This document shows, one piece after another, positions 17,276-25,069 of a DNA stretch of 64,000 nucleotides. Positions within the stretch are counted from its first letter, which is position 1, and each line of letters opens with the position of its first letter. The DNA lies in assembly GCF_028898845.1 (NCBI RefSeq), contig NZ_CP118574.1, positions 4,375,001 to 4,439,000 of the forward strand, read 5' to 3'. The DNA is from Streptomyces sp. WZ-12 (GTDB lineage Bacteria; Actinomycetota; Actinomycetes; Streptomycetales; Streptomycetaceae). Position numbers and translations under genes: made by a program. The notes under the pieces were generated by a model. That model made no database searches. It was not told where the DNA came from and was given only the letters and a program-made list of their open reading frames with translations.

Positions 17276-18172
17276 ATGAGTCTTCGTCAGTTCGAGTACG
17301 CGCTGGCCGTTGCCGAGGAGGGGTCGGTGACGGCGGCCGCGGAGCGGCTGCGCGTCGCTCAGCCGTCGGTGTCGCAGCAGATCCGCGGCCTGGAGCGGGA
17401 GCTCGGCGTGGAGCTGTTCGCCCGCACGCCGACCGGGCTGGTGCCCACCGCGGTCGGCCGCGCGTTCCTGCGGGACGCGGAGGCCGCGGTGAGCGCGGCG
17501 CGGCGGGCGAGGGCGACGGCGCGGGCCGGTGCCGAAGAGCTGGTGGGTGAGGTGGTGGTCGCGGTGCAGATGGGCTTCGGCACGCGGCAGTTGCCCGGCG
17601 CGCTGGGCGCGCTGCGCCGTCGCTTCCCGCGGCTGGAGGTCACCGTCTTCGAGGAGCCGAGCTCCGCCGAGTTGGAGCGGCTGTGCCGCCGGGGCGTGCT
17701 GGACCTCGCGCTGATGGCGGCGTGCAAGCGGAGCCCCGCCGACGCCCACCACCTCGGCGACGAGGAGTTCGTCGTGGTGCTGGGCGCCGGGCACCCGCAG
17801 CTCGCCGCGGACCGGGTCGCGCTGCGCGAGCTGGCCGGCGAGCCGTGGGTGCGGTTCGACCGCGACAGCGCGCTCGACGGCGTGCTGTTGGAGGTGTTGC
17901 GGGGCCACGAGCTGACCCCGACCACGGCCGCCCGGGTGTCCCAGACGGCGACGGCCGTGCGCTGGGCCGCCCACGGGCTGGGGGTGACGCTGGTCCCGGC
18001 CTCCGCGGTGCCGCACGGCTACGAGCACCTCGTGCGCCCGGTGTTCCCGGCCGTCTCCCAGCCCGTCATCGCCGTGCTCCGGCAGGCGGCGGGCCCGGCG
18101 GAGACGGCCCTGCTCGCACTCCTGCGTCAGGAGACCTGGGCCGAATCCGCGCTCTCCTCACCGGTGCGTTGA
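17276..18172 (+). CDS. LysR-family transcriptional regulator
   Basis: The 298-residue protein has a LysR N-terminal winged helix-turn-helix (MSLRQFEYALAVAEEGSVTAAAERL, then QPSVSQQIRGLERELGVELF) and a type 2 periplasmic-binding-fold effector domain. The open frame begins at 17069, but the conserved start is ATG 17276 behind GGGGAGGGGACGG. It is convergent with the SDR gene and stands about 2.3 kb from the first biosynthetic gene, so it may or may not belong to the cluster. Confidence 0.88.
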   Translation: MSLRQFEYALAVAEEGSVTAAAERLRVAQPSVSQQIRGLERELGVELFARTPTGLVPTAVGRAFLRDAEAAVSAARRARATARAGAEELVGEVVVAVQMGFGTRQLPGALGALRRRFPRLEVTVFEEPSSAELERLCRRGVLDLALMAACKRSPADAHHLGDEEFVVVLGAGHPQLAADRVALRELAGEPWVRFDRDSALDGVLLEVLRGHELTPTTAARVSQTATAVRWAAHGLGVTLVPASAVPHGYEHLVRPVFPAVSQPVIAVLRQAAGPAETALLALLRQETWAESALSSPVR

Positions 18173-18257
18173 GGGCGGGGCGGACGGGAGGTGGGCGGGG
18201 GCGTCGGCGTCGGCGAATTCCCCTGCCCGCAGCCGGTGTTGGGGGATGCGGGCGTCG

Positions 18258-19034
18258 TCAGCCCCGGGGGAATTCGCCGCCGTCCACGACGAGATTGCTC
18301 CCGGTCAGCCAGCCCGCGCGGTCGGACGCGAGGAACAGCACCGCGTGGGCGATGTCGTCGGGTTGGCCCTCGCGCCCCAACGGCGGGGTGTCGTGGGCGT
18401 TGGTCTGGCCCGGCGCCGCGTTCAGGCGCGCCCACTGCTCCCGCGTCGCCTCGCCGCCGGGGGTGGCGACCCGGCCGGGAGTCACGGTGTTGACCCGGAT
18501 TCCGAACGGGGCCAGTTCCATGGCCAGTCCCCGGCTGTAGTTCTCCAGCGCGGCCTTCGCCGTGGTGTAGTGCAGGAACTGTCCCATAGGGGTGCGGACC
18601 GCGGCCGAGGAGACGTGCACGATCAGCCCCGAACGCCGTTCCCGCATCCCCGGAGCCAGCAGCGAGTCCAGCCGCACCGACGCCAGGAAGTTCAGGTCCA
18701 GCGCGTCCTGCCACTCCTCGTCCGGGATGGCCGCGGCGCTCTCGTGCGGTTGCGCCCCTCCCGCGTTGTGGACCAGGACGTCCACCCCGCCGAGCACGTC
18801 CTGCGCGGCCGCGGCGAGCTCCTGTGCGCCGGCCCGCGTCCGCACGTCGGCCGCCACGAAGGCGGCCCCCTCCGGCGCCGTGCTCGTCGCCGACCGGGCG
18901 CTCGTGAGCACCTGGGCGCCCGCGTCCAGGAGTTGGCGGACGACGGCCGCGCCGATTCCACGGGTGCCGCCCGTGACCAGGGCCCGCTTTCCCGCGAGTT
19001 CCCGCGTTCCCGAGCCGTTCTCGTTTGTGGTCAT
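18258..19034 (-). CDS. Short-chain dehydrogenase/reductase
   Basis: This 258-residue classical SDR has the cofactor motif TGGTRGIG (21-28), the NAG motif (NNAG-type, VHNAGG), and the catalytic Ser142/143-Tyr156-Lys160. It uses NAD(P)H to interconvert an alcohol and a ketone, often during fatty acid or polyketide-like metabolism. It is divergent to the flavin reductase at 19537 across a 502-bp regulatory region, which makes it a candidate member of the biosynthetic cluster. Confidence 0.88.
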   Translation of the reverse strand: MTTNENGSGTRELAGKRALVTGGTRGIGAAVVRQLLDAGAQVLTSARSATSTAPEGAAFVAADVRTRAGAQELAAAAQDVLGGVDVLVHNAGGAQPHESAAAIPDEEWQDALDLNFLASVRLDSLLAPGMRERRSGLIVHVSSAAVRTPMGQFLHYTTAKAALENYSRGLAMELAPFGIRVNTVTPGRVATPGGEATREQWARLNAAPGQTNAHDTPPLGREGQPDDIAHAVLFLASDRAGWLTGSNLVVDGGEFPRG

Positions 19035-19201
19035 GGTGAGGTCACTGGTCCTTTCGATCGCATGAGCGCCTGCTCGACTCCATAAGGGGCGACGCGCACG
19101 GAGCCGGGCCTTCGGGGGAAGGGCGGTGCGCGCCTCATCGAGCCGTTTCACGGTAGGTCCGGGAAAGGACGCGGAGCAAAGACGAAATGTCAGCAGGGGG
19201 T

Positions 19202-19216
19202 ATAGGGGGTTCCTAT
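19202..19216. promoter_or_regulatory. Dyad in the cluster promoter region
   Basis: ATAGG-N5-CCTAT forms a perfect short dyad within a G-rich stretch. It resembles the general shape of sites bound by LuxR-type regulators (GGG...CCC half-sites), but the match is by eye only. The site lies in the 502-bp gap between the SDR and flavin reductase genes, which otherwise holds no gene. Confidence 0.35.
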
Positions 19217-19370
19217 GGCGCGACGGGAGCGGTGTTCGTGACGGGCGGCCAACTGGAGTTAGGTGGGGGCGAGTTGTGGACGTGACCGCCGGACGTTTGG
19301 GTCGCGCGCCGCATCCCGGTTGCCGATGCCGGGCGGCACCGTCCCGAAACGCTCCCACCACCCGTCTACC

Positions 19371-19409
19371 CAAGTGAGTAGTGGACTCCCTCACTTGAAC
19401 GAGTAGTGG
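19371..19409. promoter_or_regulatory. Operator candidate: inverted and direct repeats upstream of the cluster
   Basis: CAAGTGAG (19371-19378) and CTCACTTG (19390-19397) form a perfect 8-bp inverted repeat. GAGTAGTGG occurs twice, at 19376 and 19401, 25 bp apart. The block lies about 130 bp upstream of the first biosynthetic gene and is the strongest regulatory-looking motif there. Confidence 0.5.
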
Positions 19410-19536
19410 CTCGGAATTGTCCGCAACCGTACAGTCGAAACGCACCCAAGCAGCAGCGCCCGAACCGCCGGCAACGACCCGCAGGGTCCGCGTCGACGGC
19501 GGGCGACTATATGGCAAAGGGCGGTGTCGGCGAATT

Positions 19537-20088
19537 ATGGATGCATTACTGGCCAGCGGGCGAGATGACATTCCCGAATGCCAGGAGAGCGATTTTCGCG
19601 CCGCGGCAGGCAAGTTCGCCTCCGGCGTTACCGTGGTGACCACGCGGAATGGTTGCGAGGTGTACGGCAAGACAGTTTCCGCCTTCGGCTCGCTGTCCCT
19701 CGACCCGCTGATGGTGTCGGTGTCGATCGGCCGGCTGAGTCCGCTGGTCGCCGCGATCCTGAAGGCCGAGGTCTTCGCGGTCAGCGTGCTGCGTCATGAC
19801 CAACAGCAGGTGTCCCGGCACTTCTCCACCCGCGGCAACGGCCGCGCGCTCGGCGCGTTCCCCTCCGTGGGGACCGAGAAGGCGGTGACCGGCGCCCCGG
19901 TGATCTCCGGGTGCCTGAGCTACTTCGACTGCCGCCTGGAGAACGTGGTGGGCGGCGGTGACCACGCGATCATCATCGGGCGGGTGGCGGCCGCGGCGGG
20001 CGGCGACGGGAAGCCGCTGCTCTACTTCGACGGCGACTACCGCGAGATCCGGTCCACGGCCCCCGTAGCGGGCGTGCCGGCGCACTAA
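19537..20088 (+). CDS. Flavin reductase (HpaC/StyB-like)
   Basis: This 183-residue protein has the flavin reductase-like split beta-barrel: FRAAAGKFASGVTVVTT, then GKTVSAFGSLSLDPLMVSVSI, and YFDGDYREI at the end. Such enzymes reduce FMN or FAD with NAD(P)H and pass it by diffusion to a monooxygenase. The natural partner here is the StyA-like protein at 25159. The open frame extends to 19417, but homology begins after ATG 19537. The fourth codon is TTA (19546-19548), read only by the bldA tRNA in Streptomyces, so translation of the first cluster gene is probably development-dependent. Confidence 0.85.
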   Translation: MDALLASGRDDIPECQESDFRAAAGKFASGVTVVTTRNGCEVYGKTVSAFGSLSLDPLMVSVSIGRLSPLVAAILKAEVFAVSVLRHDQQQVSRHFSTRGNGRALGAFPSVGTEKAVTGAPVISGCLSYFDCRLENVVGGGDHAIIIGRVAAAAGGDGKPLLYFDGDYREIRSTAPVAGVPAH

Positions 20089-20132
20089 CTCCGGTACCAC
20101 ACGGACCAGTTGACGGGACAACGGATATCACC

Positions 20133-21641
20133 ATGCCCTCACCAGCGTTCTCCGCCCTCGACGAACACGCGCGCTCTCGGCCCGGCACCCCGGCCCTGCT
20201 GTACGGGGAGCGGACGGTGTCGTACCGGGAACTGACCGGCCTCGCCGACGGGTTCCGCGCGTGGCTGACCCACTACGGCCCGGCGCCAGGCACCCCCGTG
20301 TGCGTGCGGGCACACAAGTCGCCCGAGGTCGTCGCCCTGATCCTGGCCTGCCTGTTGGAGCGGCGGCCGGTCCTGCTGCCGTCGGCGGAGCTCGGCGCGC
20401 AGACGCTCCACGAACTCGTCGCCGCGGCCGGCATCCGTCACCTCCTCTCGCCCGGCGGGCCCGACGCCGACGTGACGGTGGAGACCGTCGAGGCGCATCC
20501 GGACGCGCCCGCCGTCCCGGAGGGGACGGGCCTGCTCCTGACCACCTCGGGCTCCACCGGCATGCCGAAGGTCGTGCCGCTGGCGACGGACCGGCTCGCG
20601 CCGTTCTTCGCCTGGGCGTCCGAGCACTTCGGGATCGGCCCCGGCACCCGTGTGCTGAACTACGCCCCGCTCAACTTCGACCTGTGCCTGCTCGACGTCT
20701 GGACCACGCTGGTGGCCGGCGGCTGCGTCGTCATGGTCGAGCGGGACCACGCCACCGACGGGCGCCACCTGCGCGCGCTGGTCGAACGGAGCGGGGCGGA
20801 GGTCGTGCAGGCGGTGCCCATGTTCTACCGGCTGCTGCACGACGCGGACCCGGGCGCGGGCCCGCTCGAAGGGCCCCGGCACGTCATCTTCACCGGCGAC
20901 GCCATGCCGGCGAAGCTGGCCGCCGCCCTGCCCCGGCTCTTCCCCAAGGCGGCGCTGCACAACGTCTACGGCTGCACCGAGACCAACGACAGCCTCGTCT
21001 TCGACGCCGCCCCCGGCCAACTGGAGCGCTGGGACGTCGCGGTGCCGCTCCCCCTGGGGCGCCCCCTGCCCGGGGTGCGCGCCCTGCTCATCGGGGAGGA
21101 CGGGCGGGAGCTCGAAGGCCCAGGGCGCGGCGAGTTGTTGGTGCACACGCCCTTCCAGACGGGTGGCTACCTCGACCCGGCGCTCGGGCGGGACCGCTTC
21201 GTCCGCAGAGCGGACGCCGACGGGCCGCGCACCTACTTCCGCAGCGGCGACGTCGTCGTCCGGGCGGCGGACGGGACGCTGTCGCTGGCCGGGCGGGCCG
21301 ACTTCCAGGTCAAGGTGCGCGGGGTGCGGATCAACGTCCAGGAGGTCGAGCAGGTCATCTCGGAACACCCGGACGTGGCCGAGGCGGTGGTCGTCGCCCT
21401 GCCCGACGAGGTGGCGGGCCACACGCTGCACGCGTTGGTACGGCGCGCCCCCGACACCGGCCTGCACAGTCTGGCGCTGCGTCAGCACTGCGCCACCAGG
21501 CTGCTCAGAACGTCCATCCCCGCCGACATCCGCATTGTCGACGAAGACCTACCCAAGGGCCTGACCGGAAAGGTCGATCGGGCCGCGGTCAAGAGCTTGA
21601 GGATGAAGGGACAAGGCCAAGAAAGTGGACAACGTACCTGA
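20133..21641 (+). CDS. Stand-alone amino acid adenylation enzyme
   Basis: This 502-residue AMP-binding enzyme activates a carboxylic acid as the adenylate and loads it on a carrier protein. Core motifs are present: TTSGSTGMPK (137-146), NFDLCLLD (A4), NVYGCTETND (A5), YFRSGDVV (A7), GRADFQVKVRGVRINVQEVE (A8) and PKGLTGKVDR with the catalytic Lys (A10). The A4 FD, with Asp at the amino-group-binding position, points to an alpha-amino acid. It overlaps the carrier protein gene by 17 bp. The set with a carrier and an acyl-CoA dehydrogenase resembles the prolyl-carrier systems (PltF/RedM), but the pocket read by eye does not clearly fit proline. Confidence 0.85.
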   Translation: MPSPAFSALDEHARSRPGTPALLYGERTVSYRELTGLADGFRAWLTHYGPAPGTPVCVRAHKSPEVVALILACLLERRPVLLPSAELGAQTLHELVAAAGIRHLLSPGGPDADVTVETVEAHPDAPAVPEGTGLLLTTSGSTGMPKVVPLATDRLAPFFAWASEHFGIGPGTRVLNYAPLNFDLCLLDVWTTLVAGGCVVMVERDHATDGRHLRALVERSGAEVVQAVPMFYRLLHDADPGAGPLEGPRHVIFTGDAMPAKLAAALPRLFPKAALHNVYGCTETNDSLVFDAAPGQLERWDVAVPLPLGRPLPGVRALLIGEDGRELEGPGRGELLVHTPFQTGGYLDPALGRDRFVRRADADGPRTYFRSGDVVVRAADGTLSLAGRADFQVKVRGVRINVQEVEQVISEHPDVAEAVVVALPDEVAGHTLHALVRRAPDTGLHSLALRQHCATRLLRTSIPADIRIVDEDLPKGLTGKVDRAAVKSLRMKGQGQESGQRT

Positions 21642-21888
21642 GATCAAGCGGTTTCTCATCAAGGAATTCCTGCCCGATGTGACCGCCGACCAACTCGACG
21701 CCGATCTTGATCTGTTGGAGACCGGGGTCATCGACAGCCTCCAGTTGGTCCGGGTCATCTCCTGGCTCACCGAACGGTTCGGCATCCCCATCGAGCAGGT
21801 GGAGCTCGCGCCGGACAACTTCCGCTCGGTGAACACCATGCAGAAGTTCATCGAGTCGGCGACGAGCGGTGCGGTCTCCGCTCACTGA
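21625..21888 (+). CDS. Stand-alone peptidyl/acyl carrier protein
   Basis: This 87-residue carrier protein has a GTG start. Its phosphopantetheine attachment site is Ser38 in GVIDSLQL, in the variant form typical of stand-alone carriers such as PltL or CloN5. Its start lies inside the end of the adenylation gene, so the two are translationally coupled and should form a loading pair. It would hold the activated amino acid during oxidation by the downstream acyl-CoA dehydrogenase homologue. Confidence 0.88.
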   Translation: MDNVPEIKRFLIKEFLPDVTADQLDADLDLLETGVIDSLQLVRVISWLTERFGIPIEQVELAPDNFRSVNTMQKFIESATSGAVSAH

Positions 21889-21957
21889 ACCAACTACCCA
21901 CGAATTCCCGGCGACTTCGCCATGGGGGTTCGGTCGGCCTAGAAAAGGAGTAATCCC

Positions 21958-22335
21958 ATGTTCGCCCGAGTGAAGTCCGACGTCCAGGTCGTCGATTGGG
22001 GCAATGGCCTCAGCCACCGCCTCGTGGTGAAGTCCGACGAAATGGGTTTCACGGTTGCCGACACCCTCGTCCGGGCCGGCACCAAGTCCCGCCTGCAGTA
22101 CCGCAATCACCTGGAAGCCTGCTACTGCGTCGGCGGCAGGGGCGAGGTGGCCAGCGCGGACGGCTCGACGACGGTCAGGCTGGAGCCCGGCGTGCTCTAC
22201 GCGCTCAACGAGCACGACGCCCACTTCCTCATAGCCGACCCCGACGAGGACCTCCACCTGATCAGCGTCTTCAACCCCCCGCTGAACGGCGACGAGGTCC
22301 ACAGCCTCGACGAGAGCGGCTTCTCCTGCTACTGA
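21958..22335 (+). CDS. Ectoine synthase-like cupin
   Basis: The 125-residue protein is a homologue of EctC, the iron cupin that closes the tetrahydropyrimidine ring of ectoine by water elimination. The metal ligands known from EctC (Glu, Tyr, His) are retained as Glu53, Tyr81 and His89, within NHLEACYCVGGRGEV and LYALNEHDAHFL. The end motif VFNPPLNGDEVH is also kept. A strong ribosome binding site (AAAAGGAGT) precedes ATG 21958. No ectA or ectB is nearby, so a cyclodehydration in the cluster product is more likely than ectoine synthesis. The exact substrate is unknown. Confidence 0.82.
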   Translation: MFARVKSDVQVVDWGNGLSHRLVVKSDEMGFTVADTLVRAGTKSRLQYRNHLEACYCVGGRGEVASADGSTTVRLEPGVLYALNEHDAHFLIADPDEDLHLISVFNPPLNGDEVHSLDESGFSCY

Positions 22336-22342
22336 CGGCCGT

Positions 22343-22381
22343 CCTCCCGGGGCGGACCGGCCCCCGGCCCGCCCCGGGAGG
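22343..22381 (+). terminator. Hairpin between cupin and dehydrogenase genes
   Basis: A 13-bp stem (CCTCCCGGGGCGG with CCGCCCCGGGAGG) lies just after the cupin stop. There is no T-run. It may attenuate transcription inside the cluster. Confidence 0.5.
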
Positions 22382-22439
22382 GGCTCGCGTCCCCTCCTGC
22401 ATACCCCCTCGTACGACGAGACCTTGGAAGTGGTGAGCT

Positions 22440-23579
22440 GTGATCCAGTGGACCGATGATCAGCGCGAACTGCGGGAGGCAGTGCTCCCGTTGGGTGCGC
22501 GGCTCAGCGAAGGCCACCTGGAGCGGGACGCCCGTGGCGAGTTCTCCCGTGAGCTGTGGAAGCTCGTCCAGGACTCCGACCTGCTGCGGTTGCCCACCGA
22601 CGAGAAGTGGGGCGGGCTCGGCCAGTCCCTGCTGACCACCCTGTACGTCCTGGAGGGCCTGGGCTACTCCTGCCGCGACGGCGGCCTGTCCTTCTCCGTC
22701 ACCACCCACATGGTCAGCACCGGCGTCCCCCTCCAGCGCTTCGGGTCCGACGCCCTCAAGCGGCGCTTCCTGCCCGCGGTGTGCGCGGGCGACGTCATCG
22801 GGGCGCATGCCATCTCCGAGCCGGAGGCCGGCTCGGACATGCTCAACATGCGCACCACCGGGCGGGTGGAGGACGGCCACCTCGTCCTGAACGGCAACAA
22901 GTCCTTCGTCTCGAACGGGGCGGTGGCCGACGTCTTCGTCGTCTACGTCTCCACCGGGGCGCAGGGCAGCCCCTTCGGGGTCACCGCCGTGCTGGTCGAG
23001 CGCGACACCCCCGGCCTGACCGTCGGCAAGCCGATGTCCAAGATGGGGTTGCGCACCTCGACGCTGACGGAGCTGTTCTTCGACGACTGCCGGGTCCCCC
23101 TGGAGAACGTCATCGGCCGGACCGGCTCGGGCTTCCTCGTCTTCGACCACGTGATGAAGTGGGAGGTGCTGTGCTCCTTCATCGTCAACGTGGGAGAGAT
23201 GCAGCACCGCCTTGAGCGGGTCCTCGAATACGCCAAGTCCCGCCAGCAGTTCGGCAAGAGCATCGGCTCCTTCCAGTCCGTGGCGAACCGCGTCGTCGAC
23301 ATGCGGATCACCGTCGAGACGGCCCGGCGCGCCCTGTACGAGGCGGCGCTGAAGGTGGCCGCGGGCGAGGACGCCACCGTCGACGTCGCCACCGCCAAAC
23401 TCCTGGCCTCGGAGGGCAATCTGTCCACGGCCATCGCGGCCGTGCAGACCTTCGGCGGTTACGGATACATGACCGAGTACGGCCTCGAACAGGACGTACG
23501 CAATGCGCTGGCCGGGACGATCTACTCGGGCACCAGCGACATCCAGCGCACCCGCATCGCAGCCATGATGGGCCTTTGA
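22440..23579 (+). CDS. Acyl-CoA dehydrogenase homologue, probably acting on carrier-bound substrate
   Basis: This FAD enzyme of 379 residues has the family signatures AISEPEAGSDM (124-134) and the C-terminal GYGYMTEYGLEQDVRNALAGT. The usual base of short/medium-chain enzymes, the Glu of YEGT, is Ser363 (IYSGTSDIQR). A Glu at 242 (VMKWEVLC) occupies the place of the alternative base used by isovaleryl-CoA dehydrogenase and by prolyl-carrier oxidases such as PigA. With the adenylation enzyme and carrier next to it, desaturation of a tethered amino acyl group is the best guess. GTG start behind GGAAGTGG. Confidence 0.85.
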   Translation: MIQWTDDQRELREAVLPLGARLSEGHLERDARGEFSRELWKLVQDSDLLRLPTDEKWGGLGQSLLTTLYVLEGLGYSCRDGGLSFSVTTHMVSTGVPLQRFGSDALKRRFLPAVCAGDVIGAHAISEPEAGSDMLNMRTTGRVEDGHLVLNGNKSFVSNGAVADVFVVYVSTGAQGSPFGVTAVLVERDTPGLTVGKPMSKMGLRTSTLTELFFDDCRVPLENVIGRTGSGFLVFDHVMKWEVLCSFIVNVGEMQHRLERVLEYAKSRQQFGKSIGSFQSVANRVVDMRITVETARRALYEAALKVAAGEDATVDVATAKLLASEGNLSTAIAAVQTFGGYGYMTEYGLEQDVRNALAGTIYSGTSDIQRTRIAAMMGL

Positions 23580-23595
23580 GAGGGGACACGCCGCC

Positions 23596-24285
23596 ATGAG
23601 CCATGAGGAGAACCTGGCGGAACTCCGTCGCCCCACGGAGTTCCTCGACCACGAGACCGACGCCGTACGGGAGTTCGTCGCCAAGGCCGTCGGCGACGCC
23701 GACACCGAGACCGAGCGGGCGGTGCGCCTCTACTACGCGGTGCGCGACGGCCTGAACTACGAGGTCTACGGCACCAAGCTCTCCCGCGAGGCGCTGCGCG
23801 CCAGCTCCATCGCCCGCGCCGGAGTGGGCTTCTGCGTCCACAAGTCCATCCTGTACGCCGCCGCCGTGCGCGCCGTCGGCATCCCCAGCCGTCTGGTGTA
23901 CGCCGATGTCCGCAACCACCTGGCCTCGGAGCGGCTGAAGAAGATGGTCGGCGGGGAGGTCTTCCACCACGGTCTGGTCTCCGTCCACCTCGGCGGCCGG
24001 TGGCTGCGGGTGACCCCGGTCTTCAACAAGCTGCTGTGCCGCCTGTACGGCATGGCACCGCTGGAGTTCGACGGCACGTCGGACAGCCTCTACCACCCGT
24101 ACGACGGACGCGACGGCGCCCGGATGGAATTCCTGAAGGACTACGGCGCTTACGCAGACGTCCCCTTCGACCTGCTGCTGGAGCGGATGCGCGCCAAGCA
24201 TCCCGGCATGTTCACCGACCACGAAGTGGTCGCGGGCAGCGGGTCGTTGGCCGACGAGGCACCAGCCCGAGCGTCAACCGTCTGA
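23596..24285 (+). CDS. Transglutaminase-like cysteine acyltransferase/hydrolase
   Basis: The 229-residue protein has a transglutaminase-like papain fold. GVGFCVHKSIL carries the nucleophile Cys80 and FHHGLVSVHLGGRW carries His125. The third triad position, normally Asp in a W-x-x-x-D motif, reads WLRVTPVFN, so the acid is missing or displaced. Family members can transfer or hydrolyse thioester- or amide-bound acyl groups. A role in releasing the product from the carrier, or in amide formation, is inferred. It lies 16 bp after the dehydrogenase and 19 bp before the SMR genes. Confidence 0.72.
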   Translation: MSHEENLAELRRPTEFLDHETDAVREFVAKAVGDADTETERAVRLYYAVRDGLNYEVYGTKLSREALRASSIARAGVGFCVHKSILYAAAVRAVGIPSRLVYADVRNHLASERLKKMVGGEVFHHGLVSVHLGGRWLRVTPVFNKLLCRLYGMAPLEFDGTSDSLYHPYDGRDGARMEFLKDYGAYADVPFDLLLERMRAKHPGMFTDHEVVAGSGSLADEAPARASTV

Positions 24286-24304
24286 GAGGAACACCTTCAC
24301 CACC

Positions 24305-24625
24305 ATGGCCTGGTTCTACTTAGCCCTCGCCGTCGTCTTCGAGATCATCTTCGCGCTCGGCGCGAGCGCCTCCCAGGGCTTCACCAAGCTCAAGGAGTCG
24401 CTGATCACCGTGGTCGGCGTCGTCGGCGGCATCTACTTCATCAGCCTGGCACTCAAGACCCTGGACGTGGGGGTCGGCTATCCGATCTGGACCGGCATCG
24501 GAGCGGTCGGCACGGTGGTCTTCGGAGCGCTGATCTTCAAGGAGAAGATCACCCCGGCCAAGGTGGTCTGCTTCCTCGCCATCATCGGCGGCGTCGTCGG
24601 CCTCAAGACCCTGTCGGGGGTGTGA
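24305..24625 (+). CDS. SMR-family transporter subunit 1
   Basis: This four-helix small multidrug resistance protein has 106 residues. It shows the essential membrane Glu in VVFEIIFALG (helix 1) and GVGYPIWTGIGAVGTV in helix 3. SMR proteins exchange protons for small cationic molecules. The sixth codon is TTA (24320-24322). The gene runs directly into a second SMR gene, a layout typical of heterodimeric pairs. It most likely exports the cluster product or protects the producer from it. Confidence 0.9.
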   Translation: MAWFYLALAVVFEIIFALGASASQGFTKLKESLITVVGVVGGIYFISLALKTLDVGVGYPIWTGIGAVGTVVFGALIFKEKITPAKVVCFLAIIGGVVGLKTLSGV

Positions 24626-24627
24626 CG

Positions 24628-25062
24628 ATGAGCGCTCCCCAGCAGCCGGCCCCCAAGAAGCAGAGCGCCGCGGCCGCCTGGACGCTGCTCCTGATCGCCG
24701 CGGCGATCGAGGTGGTCTTCGCCCTCAGCTCCGGCGCCAACGGCGGCTTCACCAAGCTGGTCCCGTCGATCATCACCATCGTCGCGGGCGGCGGCGGTGT
24801 CTACCTCCTCAGCCTCGCCCTGAAGTCCATCGACGTCGGCATCGGCTACACGGTCTGGACCGGCATCGGTGCCGTCGGCTCCGTCCTCCTCGCGGCGGTG
24901 CTGTACGGCGAGCAGATCACGCTCGGCAAGGTGATCTGCTTCCTCGCGATCATCGGTGGCGTGATCGGCCTCCACCTCACCTCCGAGGAGCCCAAGGACG
25001 AACCCGTCCTCGACGGCTCCTCCGAGCCGGAGGCCGAGCCCGCCTCCCACCCCTCCGCCTGA
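24628..25062 (+). CDS. SMR-family transporter subunit 2
   Basis: This SMR protein has 144 residues, longer than usual owing to a Lys/Gln-rich head and an acidic tail (EEPKDEPVLDGSSEPE). It keeps the helix 1 Glu in IAAAIEVVFALS and GIGYTVWTGIGAVGSV. ATG 24628 starts 2 bp after the first SMR stop. With that gene it should form a heterodimeric antiporter. A clear terminator follows, closing this transcription unit. Confidence 0.9.
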   Translation: MSAPQQPAPKKQSAAAAWTLLLIAAAIEVVFALSSGANGGFTKLVPSIITIVAGGGGVYLLSLALKSIDVGIGYTVWTGIGAVGSVLLAAVLYGEQITLGKVICFLAIIGGVIGLHLTSEEPKDEPVLDGSSEPEAEPASHPSA

Positions 25063-25069
25063 GGCGGCC

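Noticed and set aside
21958..22335. True ectoine biosynthesis
   Set aside because: ectA, ectB and ectD are absent and the neighbours are carrier protein and dehydrogenase genes, so the cupin is better read as a recruited homologue.
20133..23579. Firm call of a proline-to-pyrrole cassette (PltF/PltL/PltE type)
   Set aside because: The gene trio has the right types, but the adenylation pocket read by eye lacks the expected prolyl pattern, so the substrate is left open.
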